Of a stretch of 64,000 bases of DNA, positions 36,869 through 46,424 are shown piece by piece (within the stretch, counting starts at the first letter, position 1; every line of letters starts with the position of its first letter). Origin of the DNA: JAUUZQ01 sp964538375 (GTDB lineage: Bacteria; Bacteroidota; Bacteroidia; Bacteroidales; GCA-2748055). The DNA is taken from NCBI GenBank assembly GCA_964538375.1, contig CAZIFQ010000010.1, positions 26,934-90,933 on the forward strand, in the 5' to 3' direction. The position numbers were made by a program, and so were the translations under genes. The notes under the pieces are model-generated. The model was not told the origin of the DNA, made no database searches, and saw only the letters and a list, made by a program, of their open reading frames with translations.

Positions 36869-39187
36869 ATGGTAAAAAGGATTCTTGTCGGCGGAATATT
36901 TGCGCTTGTTGTCATTGGTTTATTATTAATTTATTTTTTTTCCCGGACCAATACTTTTGAATCAGCTGAGGCATCCCAGGCAGTATCTGAAGATGCAATC
37001 CTATTTGCAGAAAATATTGATTATGCATATTTTTCCGGGGAGTTTATCTCTGAAAACCAGGTATGGAAAGAGTTAAGAACATCCGGGACGTCTTTTTCAG
37101 CATATGATTCTGTGTTTAAATTTTTCTCCTCTTTACTGGATTCCCAACCTCTTCTGAAAGATGCCATTGAAAAAGGTCCTTTAAGTATTTCCTTGCACTT
37201 GATGGGAAAGAGTAAGCTGGCAGTAGTAATTTATTTTCAACCGGGCGAGAACATAACTATTAATGATCTTGAAACAGAGATCACGGCTTTATTTGGTGAA
37301 AATGCCATTGTGAACGAAAGGAAGTATGAGGCAGTGAATTTGAAAGATGTCTCACTTGCAAAAGGAGGCATTATACCGTCTCTCACTTATGGGAATAAGA
37401 ATAGACTCTTTATATTGAGCACATCTTCCATTCTTGTTGAGGATGCAATTCGAAATCTGAACTCCAAAGGAGGAATATATTATCAGAAAGGATTCCAAAA
37501 AGTTGCTAATACAGCCGGGAAATATGTGAATGCCAATATTTATATAAACTATGCTATGCTGGAGCAAATATTTTATCCGGCTATAGAAAACAATAACAGG
37601 CATATTCTTAATCAATTTTCGAATCTGGCTGATTGGGGAGAGCTTGATGCTGATTTGAATAATGATGCCCTTGTATTTAATGGGATGACATGCTCAGAAG
37701 ATTCCCTGGCACAGTATCTGAATTTGTTTAACGGACAGTCATCTGTTAAATTGGAATCCGTATCGATGATACCTTCAAATACCACAAGGTATCTGTGGGC
37801 AGGGATCAGTGATGCAAATCTTTTCAAAAAGAAAGTAGAAGAACACTACACAAAGCTCGGGCGTATCCAGGAGTTTAGATCTGCAGACAATAAGCTGAAA
37901 ACTCTTTTTGGGGTGAGTCCTTATTCAGATTTATTGGAGATTATGAAGGATGAGGTTTTTTGGTTAAAAATGGACGCACAAAGCTCAGTTGAAGAATATG
38001 AAGTGGTTGGAATTGAAGTCAATAGCAGGAGCGAAGCCATAAGTCGCTTAAAGTCGTGGACATTGAATTATGCAGCCGAAAAAGGCATTGATCATTCTTT
38101 GCTTGTCAGCCAATATCAGCTTGACGATCAAACCAGTTATGAGATTTATCATTTACCTGTGCAGATGTATGAGGGATTTTTCCAGGAGCATTTTTTGAAA
38201 TCATACTTTGCTATCTATGACAGATTTATTTTTTTCAGTGACTCTAAAGAGGCCATATCAAGAACGATTTACCAGAATGTATTACATAAAACCCTTAACA
38301 ATGAAGCATCTTACGCTAAGGTAAATAACTTTTTATCCAGCAAGGGGAATTTAACGCTCTATATTCGTCCTGATAGATTCCTGGAGAGCATATCTGGTTA
38401 TCTTGAAAAGAAAACAAAGCTCCTGGTAAGGACGCTCGAACCCGCATTGAAAAAAGTTCCTGGAGTAGTTTTTCAATTTGTAAGTGAAGGGGATGTGTTT
38501 TATACAAATTTCACCTTGAAATTTACTTCCCAGGTAAAAGAGAAGTCACTTACCGAATGGGAAAGTCTTCTTGATTCAATGGCTATTATCAAGCCAGCGT
38601 TGGTTACAAACCATAATACTTCCGCAAAGGAGATTCTTGTTCAGGATGCCACCAATTCATTGTACCTGATTAACAGCACAGGAAGGGTTCTCTGGAAGAA
38701 TAAGTTAGATGACAGGATCAAAAGTGAGATCTTTCAGATTGATTTTTATCAAAATGGGAAGCTTCAGTATCTTTTTAATACAGCATCGGGTATACACCTG
38801 ATTGACAGAAACGGAAATTACGTGGAGCGATATCCAGTTAAATTCCGTGCAGATGCAACCAACGGGCTTGCTTTATTCGACTATGATAATAGAAAAGAGT
38901 ACAGGATTTTTGTGGCATGTTCAGACAGGAAAGTGTATGTCTATGATATTGAAGGGAATATAATCCCGGGATGGAAATTCCCCCAATCGGAAGGAGTAGT
39001 TGAGAAGACTATCCAACACTTTAGATTGAAGGAGAAGGATTATATTGTATTTTCTGATCCGATCAGAACATATATGCTGGATCGTCGCGGAAGAGAAAGA
39101 GTGAAGCAAAAGGAACTGGTTGCGGTTTCTAAGAATAATCAATTCTACCTTGATATGAATTTGTCACCCCAGGCTGCTTACAACTGA
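36869..39187 (+). CDS. Membrane-anchored protein of unknown function, C-terminus lost by frameshift
   Basis: This 772-residue frame starts at the ATG at 36869, which places an N-terminal membrane anchor at about residues 4-22 (an upstream TTG is less likely). The large middle part is extracytoplasmic and somewhat like DUF3352-type envelope proteins; that match is weak. From about residue 590 come short repeats such as NSLYLINSTGRVLWKNKL and KVYVYDIEGNIIPGWKFPQ, typical of PQQ- or FG-GAP-like propeller blades. The frame ends soon after a CCCC run (39167-39170). Removing one C continues the blades into the next frame to 39623, so the intact protein would be about 917 residues. Confidence 0.75.
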   Translation: MVKRILVGGIFALVVIGLLLIYFFSRTNTFESAEASQAVSEDAILFAENIDYAYFSGEFISENQVWKELRTSGTSFSAYDSVFKFFSSLLDSQPLLKDAIEKGPLSISLHLMGKSKLAVVIYFQPGENITINDLETEITALFGENAIVNERKYEAVNLKDVSLAKGGIIPSLTYGNKNRLFILSTSSILVEDAIRNLNSKGGIYYQKGFQKVANTAGKYVNANIYINYAMLEQIFYPAIENNNRHILNQFSNLADWGELDADLNNDALVFNGMTCSEDSLAQYLNLFNGQSSVKLESVSMIPSNTTRYLWAGISDANLFKKKVEEHYTKLGRIQEFRSADNKLKTLFGVSPYSDLLEIMKDEVFWLKMDAQSSVEEYEVVGIEVNSRSEAISRLKSWTLNYAAEKGIDHSLLVSQYQLDDQTSYEIYHLPVQMYEGFFQEHFLKSYFAIYDRFIFFSDSKEAISRTIYQNVLHKTLNNEASYAKVNNFLSSKGNLTLYIRPDRFLESISGYLEKKTKLLVRTLEPALKKVPGVVFQFVSEGDVFYTNFTLKFTSQVKEKSLTEWESLLDSMAIIKPALVTNHNTSAKEILVQDATNSLYLINSTGRVLWKNKLDDRIKSEIFQIDFYQNGKLQYLFNTASGIHLIDRNGNYVERYPVKFRADATNGLALFDYDNRKEYRIFVACSDRKVYVYDIEGNIIPGWKFPQSEGVVEKTIQHFRLKEKDYIVFSDPIRTYMLDRRGRERVKQKELVAVSKNNQFYLDMNLSPQAAYN

Positions 39188-39227
39188 TATCGGAGGAAAT
39201 GTCATTGAAATTGATTTTGAGGGAAAT

Positions 39228-39623
39228 ATGAAGAAAATTCTTACAAATAGTGCAAGCGGGGATCATTTTTTTCGTATAAAGGATATTGATCAGGATGGTG
39301 CTGTTGAGTTTATTTTTGCAGATGGAAATGAATTGAAAGTGATTGATTCTGAAGGCGAAAGATTTTTTTCTTACAAAATAAAGAGCGATATTGAGATGTT
39401 ACCGGATATATATCAGTTTTCAGTTTCAGATGTAAAAATTGGTATAACAGATTCTGAAAATAACAGAATCTATCTTATAAATTCCGATGGTTCTGTATAT
39501 GAGGGCTTTCCTCTTGAAGGAAATACGCGCTACAGTATCGGATATTTTACGGGCTCCGACAGCAGGTTTAACCTGATAGTGGGAAGTGCCAATGGATTTA
39601 TATATAATTATTCAATTGAATAG
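39228..39623 (+). pseudogene. Detached C-terminal propeller part of the preceding gene
   Basis: This 131-residue frame has no signal peptide and begins within a conserved blade. Read without its ATG, it extends upstream as LLTTDIGGNVIEIDFEGN back to 39171, directly where the preceding frame is broken. It contains further blades such as RIYLINSDGSVYEGFPLEG, matching the repeat pattern of the upstream protein. It is therefore most likely the missing C-terminus of that protein, separated by a one-base insertion at the CCCC run, and not a gene of its own. Confidence 0.75.
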
Positions 39624-39625
39624 CC

Positions 39626-41305
39626 ATGAAACGCACACGAATATTACCAATACTTCTAGTTGCAGCTATGATTTTTGCATCATGGTCATGCAGTAGATTT
39701 GAAGCATTTAAACTGGATAACCTTGACACAGAGATGGAGTTTAAACCTAGTGTTGCGGCTCCATTGGCTTACGGCAGTTTTAATTTGCAGGATGTGCTGG
39801 AAGCCGTTGATTCCACTGGCTTGGTATCGCAAACAGAAGACAGCTTGCTCTATATTTATTATACCGACACCGCTTACTCCGTAAAAGCCAGTGAAATAGT
39901 TGACCTCCCGGATAAAGTAACCAGTCAGGACTACATTGAAGCAGATATTACAATACCTGATTGGAACGCACTTCCGGATGGAGATTCTTTGATATTTACC
40001 AAAACTAAAATACTGGATTTTGAGATCGAAGCAGATGACCAAATTGATAGCGTCAGACTCAGTGGGGGCAGTCTCACCATGGATGTAACGAGTGGCTTTC
40101 GTCATTCTGGATCGTTAACGATTTCAAGCAGTCACATTTATGATGATAATGGCGATTCGCTTAATCTTAAGTTTACTATCAGTGAACCTGATGGTATGTA
40201 TGACTCCCTCTCTACTTATCCTATGGAGGGATATACGCTTTACGTTCAGGAAGACGCAGGGACTGCCTTTCTAAGAATAAATTATAATCTGACTTTAATA
40301 AAGGAAGCAGGTAATGGGGTTACTCTTGGTGACAGAGCAGATATTGAGACCTCTTTCGATGATATGGAATTTAGTCATATTTATGGTTTTGTGTCCGATC
40401 GGGAAGTACTTAATGTGAATCAGACGCTCTCTCTTGGCTTTTTTGATATTGCCTCAGCACTTAAGGATATTACTTTAAAGGCGCCTGAATTTAATCTTCA
40501 TGTGGATAACTCTTATGGAATTCCTATGGAGATAGATCTTTCAAATATAACAGCCAGGTCTACCAGCGAGGGGACCACCTTGCCTTTGATATTTGATCAT
40601 GATTCCCTGAAAACTTTTAACGTGGATGCCCCTTCCATTGAACAATTGGGACAAACGGTTAATTCTATACATTATATAAACGGTGACAACAGTAACCTGG
40701 AGGAAATCCTGGCATCATCTCCCAATAAACTGGATTTTGATATCATTGCAAACACAGGAACGACACCTGGCGTCCAGAATTTCATCTTGGACACCAGTAA
40801 AATGGATATTATCATAGAAGTGGTATTACCGATGTGGTTGCAAACAGGAGGATATACAATGCAAGACACCATTGATATGGATATCGGATCCATTGTTGGA
40901 GACCTGAATTTTGTTGATAGTGCGTGGATTACAATGAAATATGTCAATGAATTACCGCTGGAAGTAAGGTTGCAGGGATATTTCCTCAATTCAGCGGAAG
41001 TGGTCCTGGACTCACTTTTCAGTGAAGGTACTGTTGCATTACTTGAAGCCGCACAGGTTGATGAGAATGGGGAAATAGTGGAAGAATTATTGACCGAAGA
41101 AACATTTGTAATTGAAATGACCGGAGAGCAAATGGCGAATCTTTCTGATGCCACATTATTATGGTTTAAAGCAGATGCTTCGACCACTGATAACGGAACA
41201 AAATTCGTCAAGTTCTATAGCCACTATGAGTTAAGTTATAAATTATTTATTGAAGCATATTTCTCAATAAATACAACTGAAATGGATTTCGGATCCGAAG
41301 AATAA
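39626..41305 (+). CDS. Large lipoprotein of unknown function
   Basis: This 559-residue protein has a lipobox ending at Cys22 (ASWSC). The rest is rich in beta-strand-forming residues with repeated acidic and hydroxyl patterns, and no domain is recognised. The composition and length suggest a surface or periplasmic beta-rich lipoprotein. It begins two bases after the propeller frame ends and is followed 24 bases later by a DUF5723 barrel gene, which suggests joint expression in an envelope assembly. The function is unknown. Confidence 0.75.
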   Translation: MKRTRILPILLVAAMIFASWSCSRFEAFKLDNLDTEMEFKPSVAAPLAYGSFNLQDVLEAVDSTGLVSQTEDSLLYIYYTDTAYSVKASEIVDLPDKVTSQDYIEADITIPDWNALPDGDSLIFTKTKILDFEIEADDQIDSVRLSGGSLTMDVTSGFRHSGSLTISSSHIYDDNGDSLNLKFTISEPDGMYDSLSTYPMEGYTLYVQEDAGTAFLRINYNLTLIKEAGNGVTLGDRADIETSFDDMEFSHIYGFVSDREVLNVNQTLSLGFFDIASALKDITLKAPEFNLHVDNSYGIPMEIDLSNITARSTSEGTTLPLIFDHDSLKTFNVDAPSIEQLGQTVNSIHYINGDNSNLEEILASSPNKLDFDIIANTGTTPGVQNFILDTSKMDIIIEVVLPMWLQTGGYTMQDTIDMDIGSIVGDLNFVDSAWITMKYVNELPLEVRLQGYFLNSAEVVLDSLFSEGTVALLEAAQVDENGEIVEELLTEETFVIEMTGEQMANLSDATLLWFKADASTTDNGTKFVKFYSHYELSYKLFIEAYFSINTTEMDFGSEE

Positions 41306-41329
41306 TAGCAACCTTCAGAATAAATATCT

Positions 41330-42772
41330 ATGAAACGAGCTAAAAAAATATTAATTACCGGGACATTTATAATCTTTGCAGCATTGCAAGTTGGAGCTCA
41401 AATTCCAAATTCAATGTTTTTCATGCCTGGTGTCCCCCAATCTAACCGGATTAACCCTGCCATACAACCAGGATGTGGATTGTATCTTGGTATGCCGGCA
41501 TTGTCACCATTCAGAATGCAAATAAGTTCCAGTTCCCTGGCATTTCAGGATGTAATTTATTACAATTCTGATCTGGGTGTTCCAATCACTGCTTTTCATC
41601 CTTTGGGTGATAAGGAAGCGTTTCTTGCCAATCTTGATCCTGTAAACTTTATTTTAAGTGATTTGGGTACATCATTGATATCTTTAGGTTTCAGAGCCGG
41701 GAAAAATTTCTTCTCCTTTGATTTAACTACGAGGGTTGATGCGAATATTTATTATCCTAAAGGTTTATTTGAACTTCCAATTTATGGTCTACCTGATGGT
41801 GCAACAACATCGTTTAATGGAATAGGAGTTGATTTCACAGGTTTCATCGAAACATCCCTTGGATGGTCGCGAAAGGATCTTGTTATACCAAATCTTGACC
41901 TGGGAGTCCGGGCTAAATTTCTTTCGGGTTTGGCGAACGTGACTACAGTGAATTCAGTAATGGAAGTGAGCACTTCAACTGATGCGATAAATTTGAACTC
42001 AGATATGCAGTTCAATATTGCTGCGCCGTCAATGATAGGCATTACCGAAGCAGACAGCTCTTTTTTCCCGGATATTCAACAGGATGATGAATATTTTAGC
42101 AATACTTCTCCAGTTGATATTGTTAAAGATGTTTTTCTTGATAATGTTGGTTTTGGGGTTGATATAGGTGTTAATTATCAACCAATTCCCCAGGTGATGG
42201 TAAGTGCATCGTTACTGGATTTGGGGTATATAAATTGGAACAATACTATTGCAGGAAGCATGGCATTTGCATATGATTTTATTGGTGTTGATGCAAATCC
42301 TTTTACAGGTATTGATACTACTTTCATACAGGAGATGCTGGATTCAGCAGAAGCTTCAGTAGGTATAACTGCAGGGCAGCCATATGCCTCACGACTAAAT
42401 ACTAAATTATTTATCGGGGCTTCCTACTATCCTATTGAGAAGATTGGCTTTGGCTTGTTGTCAAGAACTGATTTTTTGAATGACAAAATTGCTCAGCAGT
42501 TTACCGCAACGGCTAATATGACGACTGGCAGATTCATCAACCTGTCGCTAAGCTATACCTACATGGACAGGTCACCGAAGAACTTTGGGGCAGGCTTATC
42601 ATTTAATGCCGGCCCGTTTAATCTGTATGTAATTTCTGATAATATAATTAGCGGTGCTTTATGGCCGACCCAAGCACGTTCTGTTAATTTATGGTTTGGA
42701 ATGAACCTTTGCTTTGGTTATAGGGTTGATAAGAAAGTGCCACCACCAAAAGACCGACCGCTAATCTTATAG
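41330..42772 (+). CDS. DUF5723 family outer-membrane barrel protein
   Basis: This 480-residue protein has a signal peptide (about 1-23) followed by IPNSMFFMPGVPQSNRINPA, the hallmark of DUF5723 and reminiscent of the PorP/SprF start. Regular alternation of aromatic and polar residues, and a final MNLCFGYRVDKKVPP, suggest an outer-membrane beta-barrel. Several Bacteroidota have this family in secretion-associated loci. Here it closes the polyphosphate-polymerase cluster and ends six bases from the convergent mlaF. Confidence 0.8.
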   Translation: MKRAKKILITGTFIIFAALQVGAQIPNSMFFMPGVPQSNRINPAIQPGCGLYLGMPALSPFRMQISSSSLAFQDVIYYNSDLGVPITAFHPLGDKEAFLANLDPVNFILSDLGTSLISLGFRAGKNFFSFDLTTRVDANIYYPKGLFELPIYGLPDGATTSFNGIGVDFTGFIETSLGWSRKDLVIPNLDLGVRAKFLSGLANVTTVNSVMEVSTSTDAINLNSDMQFNIAAPSMIGITEADSSFFPDIQQDDEYFSNTSPVDIVKDVFLDNVGFGVDIGVNYQPIPQVMVSASLLDLGYINWNNTIAGSMAFAYDFIGVDANPFTGIDTTFIQEMLDSAEASVGITAGQPYASRLNTKLFIGASYYPIEKIGFGLLSRTDFLNDKIAQQFTATANMTTGRFINLSLSYTYMDRSPKNFGAGLSFNAGPFNLYVISDNIISGALWPTQARSVNLWFGMNLCFGYRVDKKVPPPKDRPLIL

Positions 42773-42778
42773 CAGCTA

Positions 42779-43528
42779 TTACTTCGTCTTGATTTGTTGC
42801 GCGAGATTAGTAGCGAAGACGAAATCGTTAAGGTCCTTATTGTCTGTATGGAGCACCTCCTTATTGGTGCCCTCCCAGCTTTTCTCACCATTGAACATAT
42901 AAATGACTTTCTCCCCAATCTCAAGCACTGAATTCATGTCATGAGTGTTCACGATTGTAGTAATCTGAAATTCTTCAGTAAGGTCTTTGATAAGATTATC
43001 AATCAGAATACCTGTTTTTGGGTCCAGGCCTGAATTAGGCTCGTCGCAGAACAAATATTTGGGAGACAGCGAGATTGCCCTGGCGATAGCTGCTCGTTTC
43101 TGCATACCGCCGCTGAGCTCAGAGGGCAACATTGTATTGACATTTTTCAATCCAACACGTTCCAGGCAGAAATTTGAACGATCCTGCATTTCTTTCTTAG
43201 ACAATTTTGAGAACATATTAAGGGGAAACATAACATTTTCCTCAATTGTCATTGAATCGAAAAGGGCGGCACCCTGAAAAAGCATTCCCATCTCTTTTCT
43301 CAGCTTGTTCATTTCTCTTCTGTTCATGCTTTGATAATCCTGGTCATCATAGAAAACATGCCCCCTGTCAGCAATCAATAATCCAACTATGGTTTTTAGC
43401 AGTACTGTTTTCCCGGAACCGCTTTCACCAATGATCAGGTTACACTTTCCCCGCTCAAAGTTGGCTGATACATTTTTCAAGACGTAGCGGTCGTCAAAAT
43501 GCTTATGTATATTCTTTACAGTGATCAT
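42779..43528 (-). CDS. mlaF: Phospholipid-transport ATPase MlaF
   Basis: This protein of 249 residues is the ATPase of an Mla-type transporter that moves phospholipids between the membranes. I start it at the ATG at 43528, giving MITVKNIHKHF; an upstream ATG would add 17 atypical residues. Walker A is GESGSGKT (about 34-41), the signature is LSGGMQKRAAIARAI, and Walker B is FCDEPNSGLDP. Its start overlaps the mlaE stop by one base (TAATG), the usual mlaE-mlaF coupling. The substrate-binding MlaD is not adjacent. Confidence 0.88.
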   Translation of the reverse strand: MITVKNIHKHFDDRYVLKNVSANFERGKCNLIIGESGSGKTVLLKTIVGLLIADRGHVFYDDQDYQSMNRREMNKLRKEMGMLFQGAALFDSMTIEENVMFPLNMFSKLSKKEMQDRSNFCLERVGLKNVNTMLPSELSGGMQKRAAIARAISLSPKYLFCDEPNSGLDPKTGILIDNLIKDLTEEFQITTIVNTHDMNSVLEIGEKVIYMFNGEKSWEGTNKEVLHTDNKDLNDFVFATNLAQQIKTK

Positions 43529-44268
43529 TACAGGATAATATTCGTGAGAACCAGGTCGGCAAGGAGAATCAGGATGCAACTCAGTACTACGGCCCTGGTG
43601 CTGGCTTTTCCTACTTCCACAGCCCCTCCCTGCACATGGAACCCATGGTAAGCAGACAAGGTTGATATTATAAAGCCGTAGAAAGCAGTTTTTATCATCG
43701 CGTAAGAGAGATAATGAGGATAGAAGCTATATTGAATTCCTAATTTATACTCATGGACAGGGATAACATCTCCAATAAGGCAAACCAGGTATCCTCCTAT
43801 CAATCCCATCCCAACACTTATTACACAGAGCATAGGAGTGAAAAAAACTGTGGCAATTATTTTTGGAAGTATCAGATATCCGGGGGCATTAATACCCATA
43901 ACTTCAAGTGCATCAATTTGCTCAGTTACTCTCATCATGCCAATTTCCGAGGCAATACTGGATCCAATCTTTCCTGCGAGGACAAGTCCTATCATGGTTG
44001 AAGAAAACTCCAGGAGCAGGGAGTCTCTTACCGCCACCCCAACTAAGTAACTTGGCAATAGGGGGTTTTCAATATTGTAATTCGTTTGAATGGTTATTGC
44101 AGCGCCCACGAAAATAGATACAATGACTACAATTAATATGGAGCCGATACCATGATTCTCTATTTCCCTGAGTGTTTGCCTGTAGTAAACTAAGGTTTTT
44201 TCTGGCCTGGCGAATGTTTTTTTAAGAAGAATAAGGTATTTCCCGATATTTCTAATCGCTTTAATCAT
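43528..44268 (-). CDS. mlaE: Phospholipid-transport permease MlaE
   Basis: This 246-residue inner-membrane permease has the MlaE core of about five or six helices. Conserved text includes NPLLPSYLVGVAVRDSLLLEF, LVLAGKIGSSIASEIGMM and TEQIDALEVMGINAPGYL. It pairs with MlaF, encoded in the overlapping downstream gene. The transport direction, whether retrograde or anterograde, is unsettled even for model systems. It is divergent from manC with about 107 bases between them. Confidence 0.9.
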   Translation of the reverse strand: MIKAIRNIGKYLILLKKTFARPEKTLVYYRQTLREIENHGIGSILIVVIVSIFVGAAITIQTNYNIENPLLPSYLVGVAVRDSLLLEFSSTMIGLVLAGKIGSSIASEIGMMRVTEQIDALEVMGINAPGYLILPKIIATVFFTPMLCVISVGMGLIGGYLVCLIGDVIPVHEYKLGIQYSFYPHYLSYAMIKTAFYGFIISTLSAYHGFHVQGGAVEVGKASTRAVVLSCILILLADLVLTNIIL

Positions 44269-44375
44269 TGGGCTAAATTTAATAATAATTCCTTGGGCAT
44301 AATATAAAACATGCCAGTTCTTATAATCGTATGCTTTTTTGCAGTATTTTTATTTATCAATGGAAAATTTCTTCT

Positions 44376-45470
44376 ATGAATAAAGATTATTATTGCGTAA
44401 TAATGGCTGGTGGGGTTGGCAGCCGTTTCTGGCCTTTAAGCAGAGCCAGGTATCCCAAGCAATTTATTGATATTTTGGGTGTAGGAAAAACGCTCCTGCA
44501 ACAAACATATGATCGGTTTAATGTATTAATTCCTGAGGAAAACATCTTCATTGTTAGCAATGAAGAGTATAAGAATTTGATTGCTGAGCAATTGCCGGAC
44601 TTACCTGTAGAGAATATTCTGCTTGAGCCATCAAGAAGAAATACGGCTCCGTGCATTGACTATGCCAATTTCAGGATATTACATCAAAATCCCAGTGCCA
44701 AAATTATAGTAGCGCCTTCTGATCATCTGATACTTAAAGAGGAGGTTTTTCTTGAATGTGTAGGCCAGGGAATGGAATTTGTAGGGCAAACTAATGCCTT
44801 ATTAACCCTGGGGATAAAGCCCAACAGGCCTGAGACCGGGTATGGTTATATACAGGCAGTGCAGCAGCCGGTAAAGGGCTTTGAGAAAGTAAATCTTAAA
44901 AAGGTTAAGACTTTTACAGAAAAGCCGGATATTGAATTAGCAAAGGTGTTTTTTGAAAGCGGTGAATTTTTCTGGAATTCCGGGATCTTCTTCTGGTCGC
45001 TAAGTTCTATTATGAAGGCCTTTGATAAGCACCTTCCGGAAGTGCACAGTTTATTTAAAGAAGGTGAGACTATTTTTGGATCAGCGAAGGAGAAGAAGTT
45101 TATTAAAAATGCTTATGAGGAGTGCAAAAATATAAGCATTGATTATGGCATCATGGAGAAGGCGGATAATGTATATGTATTAACTTCTGATTTTGGATGG
45201 TCTGATCTTGGTACATGGGGCTCCTTATATGAGCAGATGCCAAAAGATAAAAAGAAGAATGCTGTGAATGCCAAGCATGTATTTTTATATGATTCTTCAG
45301 GTAATATTGTTAATGTACCAGATGATAAACTGGTATTGCTACATGGATTAAAGGATTATATAGTCGTTGAGTCTAACAATATCTTGCTTATTTGTAAGCG
45401 TGAAGATGAACAGAGAATAAAGCTGTTTGTAAATGATATTCGAGCAGAGCTTGGGGAAGATTTTATTTAA
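44376..45470 (+). CDS. manC: Mannose-1-phosphate guanylyltransferase
   Basis: This 364-residue enzyme makes GDP-mannose from GTP and mannose-1-phosphate, a precursor of surface polysaccharides. I start it at the ATG at 44376, giving MNKDYYCVIMAGG; an upstream ATG would add 15 residues not seen in relatives. The pyrophosphorylase motif AGGVGSRFWPLSRARYPKQF (11-30) and the later FTEKPD and FFWNSGIFFW are diagnostic. It lacks the fused isomerase domain of longer ManC proteins. A shared terminator separates it from gldN. Confidence 0.92.
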   Translation: MNKDYYCVIMAGGVGSRFWPLSRARYPKQFIDILGVGKTLLQQTYDRFNVLIPEENIFIVSNEEYKNLIAEQLPDLPVENILLEPSRRNTAPCIDYANFRILHQNPSAKIIVAPSDHLILKEEVFLECVGQGMEFVGQTNALLTLGIKPNRPETGYGYIQAVQQPVKGFEKVNLKKVKTFTEKPDIELAKVFFESGEFFWNSGIFFWSLSSIMKAFDKHLPEVHSLFKEGETIFGSAKEKKFIKNAYEECKNISIDYGIMEKADNVYVLTSDFGWSDLGTWGSLYEQMPKDKKKNAVNAKHVFLYDSSGNIVNVPDDKLVLLHGLKDYIVVESNNILLICKREDEQRIKLFVNDIRAELGEDFI

Positions 45471-45471
45471 A

Positions 45472-45505
45472 AAAAAAAGCTGTCAAATCTTAGACAGCTT
45501 TTTTT
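45472..45505. terminator. Bidirectional terminator between manC and gldN
   Basis: AAAAAAAGCTGTC (45472-45484) and GACAGCTTTTTTT (45493-45505) form a perfect 13-bp stem with an eight-base loop. A and T runs on either side let it serve both convergent genes. Confidence 0.93.
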
Positions 45506-45522
45506 ATGAATATGATGTTCTG

Positions 45523-46422
45523 TTAATATTCCCAGAGATCGTGCTCTTGAACGAATATATCACTTTTGATACGTTCTGCTTCCATTAAAGCATCCTGTCC
45601 ACTCATAAAGTCGATGATCAACCTGTTGGCATGGATATTTGTTTCTCCTGCTATAGTGCTGGCGAATCTTCTCTGCATAAACAGGTCATCAAAGGAAATA
45701 CTTTGTGAATCGTTGTTTGGATTAAATACTGGATGTGTAGCAAACATTCTCCGGCACTCAGGGAAATACACATAATACGGTACAATTCTGTTAGTTCCTG
45801 AACCTTGTACTTTAGGTAAAACAAGCACGGGAGCAAGAGCAACAATACGCACCCTCATTTCTGAATGTTGCTTATCGAAGTACCATTTTTCCCTTACATA
45901 AAACTGTTTTACATAGGTGCCTCTTACATCTGCAAATTCAATTTGTGATGAATCAGCATTATAGATAAATGTTGCTCCTATTTTTTTATAGATTTGGTCT
46001 TTGGTGGTCCTGGCCTGGAATGGATTGTTCCAGTTATCATTAGATTCATAGGGTGTAATCTGCTCAGAAGCAATACCTTCCATTAATAAAAGGTACAAGC
46101 TATAACGACTTTCAATTGGATCAGTTTCAGGATAACGCAATGGATAGTTCATTCGTTGTCTAAGGTCGATAATTCTCCAGACATCTTTTGCCCACATCAC
46201 ATCTGCTTCTCTTATATATGAATAAGGCACAGCTTTTTTTGTAGGAATGATATTCTCTCTTGAATAGACATCTTCAGGGGCTACATAATTAGCCGCTGGA
46301 GGTGGCGTAGAAAGATTACCAGGTGTTAACGACGTTGTAGGAGTAGGTGTATTTTGGCCATTAGAAATGGCCAAGCCAGCGCCCAACAAAATTACAACGA
46401 ATAGATACTTCATGGCTTTCAT
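45523..46422 (-). CDS. gldN: T9SS ring/periplasmic component GldN (PorN)
   Basis: This 299-residue protein has a signal peptide (about 1-23). Characteristic text is YSYIREADVMWAKDVWRIIDLRQ followed by NYPLRYPETDP, and a later YYVYFPECRRMFATHPVF. GldN/PorN forms the periplasmic ring under the outer membrane with the lipoprotein GldK and contacts GldM. It is the last gene of the operon porP-gldK-gldL-gldM-gldN, starting two bases after gldM. A strong terminator follows. Confidence 0.94.
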   Translation of the reverse strand: MKAMKYLFVVILLGAGLAISNGQNTPTPTTSLTPGNLSTPPPAANYVAPEDVYSRENIIPTKKAVPYSYIREADVMWAKDVWRIIDLRQRMNYPLRYPETDPIESRYSLYLLLMEGIASEQITPYESNDNWNNPFQARTTKDQIYKKIGATFIYNADSSQIEFADVRGTYVKQFYVREKWYFDKQHSEMRVRIVALAPVLVLPKVQGSGTNRIVPYYVYFPECRRMFATHPVFNPNNDSQSISFDDLFMQRRFASTIAGETNIHANRLIIDFMSGQDALMEAERIKSDIFVQEHDLWEY

Positions 46423-46424
46423 GA

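Noticed and set aside
39160..39190. Programmed ribosomal frameshifting at CCCC
   Set aside because: No slippery heptamer, stimulatory hairpin or internal Shine-Dalgarno is visible, and the protein family gives no precedent; a plain indel is simpler.
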